The notes below the pieces were generated by a model. It had not been told where the DNA came from, ran no database searches, and saw only the letters and a list, made by a program, of their open reading frames with translations. Below, in pieces: positions 9,339-18,061 of a DNA stretch of 64,000 nucleotides (its first letter is position 1; every line of letters starts with the position of its first letter). This DNA comes from Deltaproteobacteria bacterium RBG_13_43_22. GTDB taxonomy: Bacteria > Desulfobacterota > RBG-13-43-22. The stretch covers positions 1 through 64,000 of the forward strand of contig MGQB01000026.1 in the NCBI GenBank assembly GCA_001797675.1, read 5' to 3'. The position numbers and the translations under genes are program-made.

Positions 9339-9698
9339 CTATTTCTTGTCTTTCTTTCCCTCGGGTTTGGTCTTCTTCTCCGATTTTTCTTTTTCCCCTT
9401 TCTTCCCCTGCACTTCTACTTTGGCCTCTTTCTTTGATTCTTCCTTGGGGTTTTTCCCCGATGCCAGCTTTTCAGCCTTCGCTTGCGCCAGATCAAGGTC
9501 TTGTTTCTCCTGATCGGCAATGCGGGTCAGCCGAAAATCAGCTTTTCTCACTTCAGCTTTCAGCTTTCGCACTATAACATTTTTCTTGATCTCGTCGTTC
9601 TTGAGCCCTTTCTCTTTCAGAAAAGCCCGATGGGCGTCAAGATTTTTCAGGGCACTCTTCTTCTTATTTTCCATGTTGATCTTTGCTCTAATATCCAT
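9339..9698 (-). CDS. Lys/Glu-rich small hypothetical protein
   Basis: A 119-residue highly charged protein. Residues 1-75 are predicted helical or coiled-coil (LKNLDAHRAFLKEKGLKNDE). From about residue 80 there is a low-complexity lysine- and glutamate-rich tail. No signal peptide, membrane segment or known domain is seen. A GGAGGGAA site precedes the ATG. The tail composition suggests disorder and possible nucleic-acid or chaperone association, but this is speculation. It stands alone between two intergenic regions. Confidence 0.6.
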   Translation of the reverse strand: MDIRAKINMENKKKSALKNLDAHRAFLKEKGLKNDEIKKNVIVRKLKAEVRKADFRLTRIADQEKQDLDLAQAKAEKLASGKNPKEESKKEAKVEVQGKKGEKEKSEKKTKPEGKKDKK

Positions 9699-10213
9699 TC
9701 AGTTCCCTCCTTCAATAGAAATAGTGTTTTAATTTATTCAATCAATTTAACCTGCTGAACAGGATAGCGAAAGTATCGGCAAAAGGCAAGATGTAGTATT
9801 CGAGGAAGGTCCGCCCCGAACCTGATCACGGGGGAATCCAGGGAATTTATGTTTACCTCGATGTTGCAAAAGCCGAGGATGTTCCAGAACCGCACCCTTC
9901 TCTATCCCGGCCCCATCCCAGGCTCTTTGATAAGAACTTTTTTATTCTTTCCCATTCAGGCAGGAATCGAAACATCTTCTTTGGCCCGTCAGTCGTGTGG
10001 CCCGACGGTTCGGTGCTTTTGGGTTTTATTAATTTCTGAATGGAATGAAGAACATTCCCCTTTTCGTATGTTGTTTTTGCACCAGCGTCCCCATTTACAG
10101 GGGGGATCTGAAGCAGTTCGACAGATGAGGGGGAATAAATCTTTGTTGATATGGTTTTGGGATTAAGAGTCAAAAGCAACTTGACCCCATCACTAAGATG
10201 TCCCCAGATTTCA
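9699..10213. other. Intergenic region carrying a dispersed repeat
   Basis: A 515-base stretch with stops in all frames. It holds a 24-base segment (10030-10053, core TTCTGAATGGAATGAAGAAC) found identically at 16259-16282. A short AGAGTCAAAAGCAACTTGAC-like motif near 10167 recurs in degenerate form near 13047 and 16300. I see no gene; it looks like repeat debris. Confidence 0.55.
10030..10053 (+). repeat. Dispersed repeat, copy 1
   Basis: A 24-base exact match to 16259-16282 (core TTCTGAATGGAATGAAGAAC). Both copies are in noncoding DNA and are followed within 150 bases by a degenerate GTCAAA...TTGACC inverted motif. Confidence 0.8.
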
Positions 10214-12391
10214 TTATTCTTTGCTGACCCGGCACAACAACGCCGTGTGAGGCCAACTGCCGATCTCCGGGCTGCAAAATTCCGATCCGTCCGGGCAAAG
10301 CACATTGGCATTCGATTCGAAGACACTGAAAAGAGTCGGAACCGCCTCTTCCCGCTCCGGGAACCACCAGCCATGTTCCGCATCTGCCATGCGCCGGTCG
10401 ATCCTGTCCGAAAGATGCAGACGCAGACGGATGCTTCCCTGGGGGGTTTCAACCCGAACCCAATCCCCTTCAATCAAATTCAGGCCGGCGGCCGTTTCCG
10501 GGTGAAGAGCCACCAGCGGATCAGGACGTTTTTTTCTGGCTTCCTCAACCTGCCTCTGTTCCGAGTGGTACATGGGCATAAACCGGCTTCCGGTAATCAG
10601 AACCAGAGGAAAATCCCGGGCCGATTGAGAATCGTTCAAGGGGCTTTGGGCCATCTCGCGAAAGACCGGCAAAGGTTCACAGCCCAGGGCCTCGAAAGTG
10701 CTCGATCGCAGTTCCACTTTGCCCGACGGGGTACCGAACCCGTATTTTTTATAGCGCTCAAATTCCGGTTTCCCAAAAAGACCGTTTTGTTCCAGGAGCC
10801 GGTTAAAGGTCAAATTAAGCGGGGACAATCTATAATCCCAGACTTCGTCAATGTCTTTCCAGGGCCAGTGCTCACTCTGCCCTAGTCTGACGGCTAACCC
10901 CCGCCAGAAATCATAGGTGTTGCGCCGCTCAAAAAGGGGCGCAATCCCCCTGGGGCAGGCCACACAGAAGCCCCCGGTCAGCCAGAGCTCGGTCGTCTCG
11001 ACGGTGGAACAGATAGGGAAAACATAATCGGCCAAGGCGGCGGAAGGCGTAAGATAGAATTCACCGACGACATAAAGCGAAAGATTCATCAAGGCATCGT
11101 AGGTGTGTCTGATATTGGGCAGGGAAAGCATGGGATTGCTGGCTACCGAGATGGCGGCGGTGACCGGATAAGGTTTGCGGGTGATCATGGCGTCAAAAAC
11201 CGGTCTGGCGTGAGCCATACAGGTCATATCGGCATTAGGGGGACGCATATAGTCGCGGGGGAGGCGTCGGTTGGCCTCCTCACTTTTCGACCAGCCCGGG
11301 AAACCAAAAAAAGGATATTGATCGGCCCCCAATTGTTTGGCTCGCTGCCCGGCCGGCTGGGCCTCGTTTAATTGCATCTCCTCATCGCTGATGATTTTTC
11401 CGACCAGTTCGTTACAGCCGAGAGATTCCCCGCCCGGAATGTCCAGATTGCCGGTCAAGGCCTTCAAACAGCATCTCGCCCTGGCCGCCTGAGTGGCATT
11501 GAGGCCCTGTTTGTCCAGGCCGAAACCCCAGGTAATGACCCCTGGTTTGGTCATCCCATACAAACGGGCTGACTCGATGACCTGCTCCGGAGTCAGCCAG
11601 GTGATTTCCGCCACCCTTTGAGGTGTGTAGGCGGCAGCGGCGGCTTTAAGATCTTCGAATCCCACCGTCCAGTCGGCAACAAAGTCCCGGTCGTAGAGTC
11701 CCTCTTCAATGATGATCCTGATCCAGCCGAGCATCAGAGCCACGTCAGTGCCGGGTCTTATCTGCAGCCAGAGATCGGCCTTTTCCGCCTCGGCAATACG
11801 GCGCGGATCCACGACAATGAGTTTTGCCCCGTTCTTTTTGGCCTGGAGGATCATGGGATAAAGACCGATCGGATCGGATTGGGAGGGGCCATGTCCCCAA
11901 AGAACCACACAGCGGGTATGCCTGAAGTCCCCCCAGGTAAATCCGCCGTAAGTGGCGTATTCGACCGCCTGAGTGGGGCACATGCAGACATTATTGACGC
12001 CGCAGACATTCGGCGATCCGAAAAGATTGAAAAACCGGCGTTCGTCCCAATGATAGGTCCGCTTGGTGCCGTGGGTAAAGGCCAGGGTCTCCGGGCCGTG
12101 TTTTTGACGAAGCCTCTCCAGTTTTTCGGCCACTTCATCAAGGGCCTGATCCCAATCCAGACGCTGCCATTTTCCCGATCCCCTTTCCCCCAGGCGTTTA
12201 AGAGGGTAATTGATTCTACCCGGATGATGAACATGCTCGGGCATCAAACTGCCTCTGGAGCAGATCCGGCCCCTGGATATGGGATGTTCCGGGTCTCCTT
12301 TGGCCTTGATGATCCGGCCGTTTTCTATTTCCAGAAGCAGACCGCACCTGGGATGGCATAACCCGCAATAAGATCTTTTGATTTCAGTCAT
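10214..12391 (-). CDS. Molybdopterin (bis-MGD) oxidoreductase
   Basis: A 725-residue member of the DMSO-reductase superfamily. An N-terminal 4Fe-4S motif is formed by Cys9, Cys12, Cys16 and Cys44. The molybdopterin domain follows, and a C-terminal dinucleotide-binding domain is seen near 'ALHPETAAGLNLIEGDWV'. A Cys-rich segment (GVNNVCMCPTQ, residues 131-141) lies where the Mo/W ligand is expected. No Tat signal is present, so a cytoplasmic location is likely. No electron-transfer subunit is adjacent. The family includes acetylene hydratase, thiosulfate/polysulfide reductases and formate dehydrogenases; the substrate cannot be chosen. The DinB-like gene lies 22 bases upstream, probably in the same transcript. 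Confidence 0.88.
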   Translation of the reverse strand: MTEIKRSYCGLCHPRCGLLLEIENGRIIKAKGDPEHPISRGRICSRGSLMPEHVHHPGRINYPLKRLGERGSGKWQRLDWDQALDEVAEKLERLRQKHGPETLAFTHGTKRTYHWDERRFFNLFGSPNVCGVNNVCMCPTQAVEYATYGGFTWGDFRHTRCVVLWGHGPSQSDPIGLYPMILQAKKNGAKLIVVDPRRIAEAEKADLWLQIRPGTDVALMLGWIRIIIEEGLYDRDFVADWTVGFEDLKAAAAAYTPQRVAEITWLTPEQVIESARLYGMTKPGVITWGFGLDKQGLNATQAARARCCLKALTGNLDIPGGESLGCNELVGKIISDEEMQLNEAQPAGQRAKQLGADQYPFFGFPGWSKSEEANRRLPRDYMRPPNADMTCMAHARPVFDAMITRKPYPVTAAISVASNPMLSLPNIRHTYDALMNLSLYVVGEFYLTPSAALADYVFPICSTVETTELWLTGGFCVACPRGIAPLFERRNTYDFWRGLAVRLGQSEHWPWKDIDEVWDYRLSPLNLTFNRLLEQNGLFGKPEFERYKKYGFGTPSGKVELRSSTFEALGCEPLPVFREMAQSPLNDSQSARDFPLVLITGSRFMPMYHSEQRQVEEARKKRPDPLVALHPETAAGLNLIEGDWVRVETPQGSIRLRLHLSDRIDRRMADAEHGWWFPEREEAVPTLFSVFESNANVLCPDGSEFCSPEIGSWPHTALLCRVSKE

Positions 12392-12413
12392 GGCAAAACC
12401 CTCCCCCTCACTC

Positions 12414-12941
12414 CTATTTCGGCAGGAATCCCACGTCGAGGCTCGAGAAGTTGTGCTCGATGCCCATCTCGTCCAAAATCTGTGATATCTGCCCGCGGTG
12501 ATGGATGCCGTGTATGACGGTCATGCTCAAGAGGTAATGGAGTGGCACCGCATCGGGGTTCCCGCCGAACCACGCCACCTTGACCGGACTGACGAAATCG
12601 CTCTCGGCGAGTCCGGCGATGAAATCGACGGTCGCCTGATCGGCGACTGTGGCGACCTTCTTAAGCTCGGACCATTGGTCCGCGCTAAGGGAATCGCCCT
12701 TGGGCGCTTTGAGGCCCTCGGTAGCTTTAAGCGCCGAGGACGCCGCGGGTATGGCCGTGCGTAAAAGACCGTGGAAAAAGGGGGTTACGCCGAAGGCATG
12801 GCAGGCGAGACCGGAGAGACTCTTGTAGTAGCTTTTCCTATTCTCGTTGCGAGCCTCCTCCGATAGGCCGTCCAGCAAAGCGAGGACCGAAGCGTTAGCC
12901 CTTTGTGTGTACTTTGCATACATGAGCAGCAGATCTTTCAT
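12414..12941 (-). CDS. DinB-family metal-dependent protein
   Basis: A 175-residue four-helix-bundle protein of the DinB/YfiT type. The metal-binding histidines appear to be His48, His144 and His148 (CHAF and the HGIHHRGQ motif). The family includes thiol-dependent transferases and many uncharacterised proteins. A strong TTAGGAGG site precedes the ATG. It is the first gene of a two-gene unit with the molybdopterin oxidoreductase, a pairing that does not explain its role. Length is normal. Confidence 0.82.
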   Translation of the reverse strand: MKDLLLMYAKYTQRANASVLALLDGLSEEARNENRKSYYKSLSGLACHAFGVTPFFHGLLRTAIPAASSALKATEGLKAPKGDSLSADQWSELKKVATVADQATVDFIAGLAESDFVSPVKVAWFGGNPDAVPLHYLLSMTVIHGIHHRGQISQILDEMGIEHNFSSLDVGFLPK

Positions 12942-13074
12942 ACAATACCTCCTAATTAGAATTTATATTTTTGTTAATATTAACTTAAAAATTTCTTTCT
13001 AACAATGTAATTTACGAGAACAGGGACAGTTGTCCCTATTTTCTAAGAGTCAAACGTCGACTTGCCATTCAGAC

Positions 13075-13194
13075 AAAGAAGTTAAAAGTATTGATCGGGT
13101 GATTAAGGACCTGATGGCCGAAGCCGACGCGGTTCTGGAAAGACTGTCCAATCTTCGCCCCTATCCTGCCCTTCCCTCGCAAGAGGGGATTTGA
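13075..13194 (+). pseudogene. Possible coding remnant
   Basis: An open plus-strand reading of about 38 codons contains 'SIDRVIKDLMAEADAVLERL', a convincing amphipathic helix, and then runs into a stop at 13192. No start or upstream domain is visible. It looks like the tail of a lost gene, but it could be chance. Confidence 0.3.
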
Positions 13195-13238
13195 TTATCT
13201 TTTGCGCCTCTTCCCTTTTTTCTTCGTAGGATTTTTCA

Positions 13239-13284
13239 TTTTGATGGGAAGTGTATAAGGCAAGGGGAAAAGCAGGTTGAAAGG
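13239..13284 (+). repeat. Partial copy of the 132-bp repeat
   Basis: The sequence TTTTGATGGGAAGTGTATAA followed by GGCAAGGGGAAAAGCAGG matches the 132-bp repeat at 16026-16157, with the middle AAAAAGAAAGGGG portion deleted. It indicates a dispersed element with at least three copies in the window. Confidence 0.65.
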
Positions 13285-13363
13285 TAAGTGGATATCGGAG
13301 GCCTTTTTCTCGTCCCCGGATTTCCCTTTGCACCATCTAACAAAAAAGGATCATCTGCCGGAA

Positions 13364-14914
13364 TTATGGCCGAAAGGTGAAAGTATAGCAGCCGGGCTTA
13401 GTCGCCTTTCTGGCCAGACTTGCCCAACGACAGAGTATCGGCCGCGTTTCCCGCGGATCGATTATCTCTTCGATCTCGAAGAACTCCGCGGATCTGAACG
13501 GGGATCGGAGCCGGTTAAGACGATCTTTAATTTTGGCCAGGTGTGCATCATAATCATCGCTTTCAGCAAGTTCCGCCTTATAGGCCACTTCGATCCCGCC
13601 TTCGATCGGCAAAGAGCCCCAGTCACCGGACGGCCAGGCGTAGCGAAAATGATGACTGCCGGGTTTATGATTGGCCCCGCCGGCCACTCCAAAGGCCTTG
13701 CGGATTACAACACAGCAGAAGGGAACCGACGATTGCCCCAGAGCCGCCAGAGCCTGGGATCCAAAACGAATGGTTCCCGCATGCTCCGCCTCTTTGCCGA
13801 TTAAGAACCCGGGACAGTCTTCCAGGTGTATCAGAGGCAAATGGAAGGTGGAGGCCAGATCGATAAAACGGGACAATTTTCGGCAGGAATCCGCCGTCCA
13901 GGCGCCACCGTAAAAGTACGGGTCCTCGGCAAAGATCGCCACCGGAATGCTGCCCAAACGGGCAAAACCACAGATCATTGAGCAGCCCCATTTTGCTCCG
14001 ATCTCGAAAAAGGACCCTTGATCAGCGACCGATTCAATGATGGCGCGCATCTTGTAAACCTTACGAGGATTTTGGGGAACAACGCTCAACAGCATTTCAT
14101 CTCGTCTTTCCGTACTGTCTTTTAAATCGGTTAAAGGCGGCAGTTCATCTACGTTGCTCGGGAGATAGGAAAGAAACCGGCGAACCTTTTGGAACGCCTC
14201 TGACTCGGTATTCGCCTCATCATCGATAGCGCCGTTTCTGGTATGGATCCGGGCGTCCCCCAGCTCTTCTTTGGATACAATTCCGAGGTTGGCCCAATCC
14301 ACCAGGGCCGGACCGGCAATCATCATCTGGGCGGTATTTCTGACGATAATGGAATAATGGCTGGTGGCGACCCGTGCGGCGCCGATACCGGCAACCGACC
14401 CGAGAGCCAGGGATATGGATGGCGCCACCCCCAGATGGTTAACCACGACTTCCCAGCTTCGCAATTCGGGTATGTAGGTACGACCGGCCATCTCGATGGT
14501 CTTCACGGAACCACCTCCTCCCATCCCGTCCACGAGTCTTATGTGAGGCAGCCGGAGTTCATAGGCGATCCCTTCGGCCTGGACGCGTTTGGCCGGTATG
14601 GAAGCATCGGCAGAACCCCCTCGGACGGTGAAATCATCGCCGGAAACTACGACCGGCCGGCCATCGATGTCAGCCGTCCCAAAAACAAAATTCGAAGGCA
14701 TAAACGCCTTCAGTTCGCCATTCTCGTTGTATTGTCCGCGCCCGGCCAGTTCGCCGATTTCGTGGAATGTATCCCGATCTACAATGGCATCAAGGCGTTC
14801 CCGTATGGTCAGCTTACCGAATTTGTGCTGCCGTGCCACCTTCTCTTCTCCGCCCATCTGATGGGCTAAAGCGGAACGGGCGTGGAGCTCATCTATTTCT
14901 CGATCCCAACTCAT
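13364..14914 (-). CDS. Acyl-CoA carboxylase, carboxyltransferase subunit
   Basis: A 516-residue carboxyltransferase with both crotonase-like halves: an N-terminal half with 'VVVSGDDFTVRGGSAD' and a C-terminal half with 'LIHLEDCPGFLIGKEAEHAG'. It belongs to the propionyl-, methylcrotonyl- or glutaconyl-CoA carboxylase/decarboxylase group and would transfer CO2 between biotin and an acyl-CoA. No biotin carboxylase, biotin carrier or membrane decarboxylase subunit is encoded nearby. Full length with no frameshift. It is isolated by 422 bases from the DinB gene downstream. Confidence 0.88.
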   Translation of the reverse strand: MSWDREIDELHARSALAHQMGGEEKVARQHKFGKLTIRERLDAIVDRDTFHEIGELAGRGQYNENGELKAFMPSNFVFGTADIDGRPVVVSGDDFTVRGGSADASIPAKRVQAEGIAYELRLPHIRLVDGMGGGGSVKTIEMAGRTYIPELRSWEVVVNHLGVAPSISLALGSVAGIGAARVATSHYSIIVRNTAQMMIAGPALVDWANLGIVSKEELGDARIHTRNGAIDDEANTESEAFQKVRRFLSYLPSNVDELPPLTDLKDSTERRDEMLLSVVPQNPRKVYKMRAIIESVADQGSFFEIGAKWGCSMICGFARLGSIPVAIFAEDPYFYGGAWTADSCRKLSRFIDLASTFHLPLIHLEDCPGFLIGKEAEHAGTIRFGSQALAALGQSSVPFCCVVIRKAFGVAGGANHKPGSHHFRYAWPSGDWGSLPIEGGIEVAYKAELAESDDYDAHLAKIKDRLNRLRSPFRSAEFFEIEEIIDPRETRPILCRWASLARKATKPGCYTFTFRP

Positions 14915-15105
14915 ATTACACGAATCCTTTCTTCATAAAGGCCCCTTCCTCCGGACCAGGTTGTTCCGGGGGCCGAAAATAAATTTTCAATGGACATTGC
15001 CTTTCAACGATTTGGAAACGTTTGTTCTTTTTATTCAATAAGTTATTAGTGAACGAAGAACGCTTTTTCGGTTTGCCCCCCACCCACTGTCCCTGTTTTA
15101 CTATA

Positions 15106-15936
15106 TTAGGTTTCCTGATCAAGCATTTTTTTTGCGCAATTAGGGCAAATGCTGTGGGTGAATTCAGCTTGGGAATGATCGCTGATATATTGCTCCACCT
15201 GCTCCCAGTAGCCTTTATCGTTCCTGATTTTTTTGCAGTCCGCACATATCGGGATGATGCCACGAAGCTGTTTGATCTCAAGATAGGCTTTTTCGATGGC
15301 TTCTTTATCTTGGATAACTTGGGCAAGCAGTTTTTCCTTGGACTCTTTTTCCCAAGCATACTGCATAAACACGATATGTACGGTTGTAACGACGAGGATT
15401 GTGCTTAAAAAAAGGGAAATCACCAAATCATAAAACTGCTGGTTTGGTGAGTCATAATAGACTATAGAAGAAGGGGCGAAGCGTTCAATGATCAATAAAA
15501 TACAAATCACCAGCAATTCCAATAGTACAAAAAATAATTTGCTTCCTTTGGGGATGACGACAACGGTCGCTACCAGCAAAATAAAGAAAATGTAGGGAGC
15601 GCTACCCATAAGGCCGCCCGAGTAAAGCCAAAAAAGAGATAACAAACACAAAAAAGTAATAATAACAAATTTATTGATTAAAAGAGAAATTTTTAAAACC
15701 CTCGACAGCCAATAAGCCGTCAAGGCAATTACGAACAAAATTACAAAGGCAACGGTTTGGATACCGGGGACGCCCAACAAGGTGCTCCTCAATATTCCAA
15801 TAATCTCAGTAATCGCTCCGATTAAGAAGACCGCATTAAAAATTCTGTTTTCGAGGCTATAATTTCCCGGGTCACCCAACAAAATATCGCTTAAAGAATT
15901 TTTTCCCTGATTTATTGTCTCGTTAAGTTTGGCCAT
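15106..15936 (-). CDS. Membrane protein with C-terminal Cys-rich (CxxC...CPxC) tail
   Basis: A 276-residue protein, visibly more AT-rich than its neighbours. About six membrane helices span roughly residues 28-210. A short coiled coil follows (residues 215-240), then the tail 'GIIPICADCKKIRNDKGYWE' and ICPNCAKKML. This CxxCKKIR...CPxC module is common at the end of PAS or histidine-kinase-like proteins in Desulfobacterota and probably binds zinc. Here it is joined directly to a membrane domain with no PAS, GGDEF or kinase. A sensory role is possible but unproven. It is a single-gene unit. Confidence 0.65.
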   Translation of the reverse strand: MAKLNETINQGKNSLSDILLGDPGNYSLENRIFNAVFLIGAITEIIGILRSTLLGVPGIQTVAFVILFVIALTAYWLSRVLKISLLINKFVIITFLCLLSLFWLYSGGLMGSAPYIFFILLVATVVVIPKGSKLFFVLLELLVICILLIIERFAPSSIVYYDSPNQQFYDLVISLFLSTILVVTTVHIVFMQYAWEKESKEKLLAQVIQDKEAIEKAYLEIKQLRGIIPICADCKKIRNDKGYWEQVEQYISDHSQAEFTHSICPNCAKKMLDQET

Positions 15937-16025
15937 AAAGATTACCGATATTAAACATCCTTTCAGGTCTGAACCCCACCTTCAAATAATAGAAGTCGAT
16001 CTATTTTTATGCAACGTTTAGGTTG

Positions 16026-16157
16026 CCTTTTTGATGGGAAGAGTATAAGGCAGGAAAAAGAAAGGGGCAAGGGGAAAAGCAGGGCGAGAGGGAAGGGGTG
16101 TGAGGTCGGGAAAATGGCGACTGTCTTGATTGTATTTTTTAGGGTCGTCCCCTATCT
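16026..16157 (+). repeat. 132-bp direct repeat, left copy
   Basis: It begins CCTTTTTGATGGGAAGAGTA and ends AGGGTCGTCCCCTATCT. It matches 17760-17891 over its full length with scattered substitutions, in the same orientation. The two copies bracket a 1.6-kb segment that holds the aminotransferase gene. No transposase or terminal inverted repeat is seen within the copy. Confidence 0.85.
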
Positions 16158-16258
16158 TCCGTAGTAAACGATAGCATCTTTAAACCATGCTGAGGGAAAC
16201 AAGAGTCGCCCATGAAGATGGAATGGAATCTAAAGAGAACCGAACCAGTTATTTCCAC

Positions 16259-16282
16259 TAATTTCTGAATGGAATGAAGAAC
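16259..16282 (+). repeat. Dispersed repeat, copy 2
   Basis: Identical over 24 bases to 10030-10053. It lies inside the segment bounded by the 132-bp direct repeats, downstream of the aminotransferase stop codon. Confidence 0.8.
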
Positions 16283-16354
16283 GTCTTCCTTTTTAACAGT
16301 CAAACGGCGATTTGACCCTTTATTCAATTTGGAAATAGATCGGTCTATCCGTTT

Positions 16355-17731
16355 TCAGTTGACCAGTTCGGGCTTTTCGCGCCGCAGTTCATCGCGCAGA
16401 TCGCGTAAAGTGTCCTGCAGAGCGGCGATGGCAAAATCGACATCGGCATCGGTCATGACGGTTGAGGTGCAATACATCAGCCGTGCCGCCGAGGCGACGC
16501 CGCGCATCAGCATGCCCAGGTGGATACACCGCAACACACGGCCGGTACGCCGGCTGGCGGCAAAGCTTAGGCGAGCATTGCCAATAGGTTCGTCGGTAAG
16601 GTGGATATTGCTCAGACTTCCGAGACCGATGGCTTGGCCGCGGATACCGTTGTCCTGGAAGGCCTTGTTGAAGCCGTTGCGCAGGCGTCCGCCTAGGTCG
16701 TCGATGTGCGCACGCTTCTGCGGATTGAAGTGCTGCATGGCCGCGAGACCGGCCGCCATGCTCATCGGATTGCCGCTAAAAGTGCTCGCGTGCATCACCG
16801 GACGCTTCTGGTCCGGGTGGAAGAGCTGCATTAGTTCGCGCTTGCCGCCGATACCGCCTATGGGCAGGCCGCCGCCGATGATTTTGCCCAAGGCGGTGAG
16901 GTCCGGCGTAACCCCATGCAGCTGCTGCGCGCCGAGGTCACCCAGTCGTAGGGTGATTACTTCGTCGAAGATGAGCACGATTTCATGTGCCAGGGTAGCC
17001 TCGCGCAGCTCTGCCAGGAACTCCCGGGTCGCCGGCACCATACCCATGGAGCCCAGTACCGGTTCGACGATAACCGCCGCCAGTTCCTGGGCGTGGGAGG
17101 CAATCAGCCGGCGCGCCAGCTCCGGCTCATTGTAGGGGCAGACCACGGTATCAACCAACACGCTCGGCGGAAAGCTGTCGTCGATCGGAACGGAATTCGG
17201 TGCCGCAAGGCCGCCGGCGAGTTCGGCGATGGGTGCCAGGCTCACCTCCGCTAACTCGTAGCTGCCGTGGTAACCGCCTTCCATTTTCATGATCTTGTGA
17301 CGGCGCGTGGCGGCGCGGGCACAGCGGATGGCCATAAGAGTGGCTTCGCTGCCGGAACTGCAGAAACGCAGTTGTTCAATGCCCGGCACACGGTCTCGGA
17401 TGTGCTGTGCCAACTGCACTTGGCTGGTGGTCGGCGCCGCATAGGCGCTGCCGCGCGCCACCTGCTCGCTCACTTCGCGCACTACGTCGGGGTACGCATG
17501 GCCATGGATGAGCGAGGTGAAGTTATTCATGAAGTCGAGCAGTGTATGGCCGTCGGCGTCGTACAGACGCGCACCCTCGGCGCGTTCAATAAACAGCGGA
17601 TAGGGCGCGAAGTGGGCGCTGGAACGGGTGTCACCGCCGGGAAACACGTCGCGGGCAGCGACGGCCGAATCCCTGGAATGTGGCGAAAAGGATTCGTATT
17701 CATTGCAGATACGCTCATACATACCGGTCAT
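16355..17731 (-). CDS. Class III aminotransferase, glutamate-1-semialdehyde aminomutase-like
   Basis: A 458-residue PLP-dependent fold-type I enzyme. Visible features are SSGSEATL (phosphate binding), VIVEPVLGSMG, FDEVI and the Schiff-base lysine Lys283 in LGKIIGGGLPIGG. It resembles HemL but lacks heme-pathway neighbours, so another amino-acid or amine substrate is equally likely. The gene is distinctly richer in G and C, especially at third positions, than all its neighbours. It is framed by 132-bp direct repeats, the right copy ending 29 bases before the start codon. Both observations suggest recent acquisition. Confidence 0.85.
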   Translation of the reverse strand: MTGMYERICNEYESFSPHSRDSAVAARDVFPGGDTRSSAHFAPYPLFIERAEGARLYDADGHTLLDFMNNFTSLIHGHAYPDVVREVSEQVARGSAYAAPTTSQVQLAQHIRDRVPGIEQLRFCSSGSEATLMAIRCARAATRRHKIMKMEGGYHGSYELAEVSLAPIAELAGGLAAPNSVPIDDSFPPSVLVDTVVCPYNEPELARRLIASHAQELAAVIVEPVLGSMGMVPATREFLAELREATLAHEIVLIFDEVITLRLGDLGAQQLHGVTPDLTALGKIIGGGLPIGGIGGKRELMQLFHPDQKRPVMHASTFSGNPMSMAAGLAAMQHFNPQKRAHIDDLGGRLRNGFNKAFQDNGIRGQAIGLGSLSNIHLTDEPIGNARLSFAASRRTGRVLRCIHLGMLMRGVASAARLMYCTSTVMTDADVDFAIAALQDTLRDLRDELRREKPELVN

Positions 17732-17759
17732 TGATGTACCTCTTCTTTGACAAGAAATT

Positions 17760-17891
17760 CCTTTTTGATGAGAAGAGTATAAGACAGGAAAAAGAAAGGG
17801 GCAAGGAGAAAAGACGGGCGAGAAGGGAAGGGGTGAGGGGTTGGGAAATGGCGACTGTCTTGATTGAGTTTTTTAGGGTCGTCCCCTATCT
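17760..17891 (+). repeat. 132-bp direct repeat, right copy
   Basis: The partner of 16026-16157, same orientation and same length. It lies immediately upstream of the aminotransferase start, so it may also carry that gene's promoter (on the minus strand). Confidence 0.85.
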
Positions 17892-18061
17892 CGCAACCTA
17901 CAACACTATCCTTTCGAAGTAGGGCTATTAAATTTTAAAAGAGCGTCTCTCGATACACTACTGGGGGGGGAATAGCAATAAACAAGTCTGACCCCGTCAT
18001 CCCTATTTTGCCTTAAAAGCCACTTTTCGGGGGTAAAATGGCCCATTGGCTAAACATATAT
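17892..18061. other. Intergenic stretch after the repeat
   Basis: Together with 17732-17759 and the repeat itself, this makes a 330-base gap. It contains AAGTCTGACCCCGTCAT near 17983 and a GGGGGTAAAATGGCC motif near 18035 similar to part of the segment at 9213-9230. No gene is seen. Confidence 0.4.

Noticed and set aside
11618-12361. Plus-strand open frame of 247 codons
   Set aside because: It lies opposite the molybdopterin oxidoreductase, has no ribosome site and no domain. A further frame at 10151-10885 is rejected for the same reason.
16329-17135. Plus-strand open frame rich in Arg and Ser
   Set aside because: It is a by-product of the GC-rich aminotransferase gene on the other strand; GC-rich genes leave long antisense frames.
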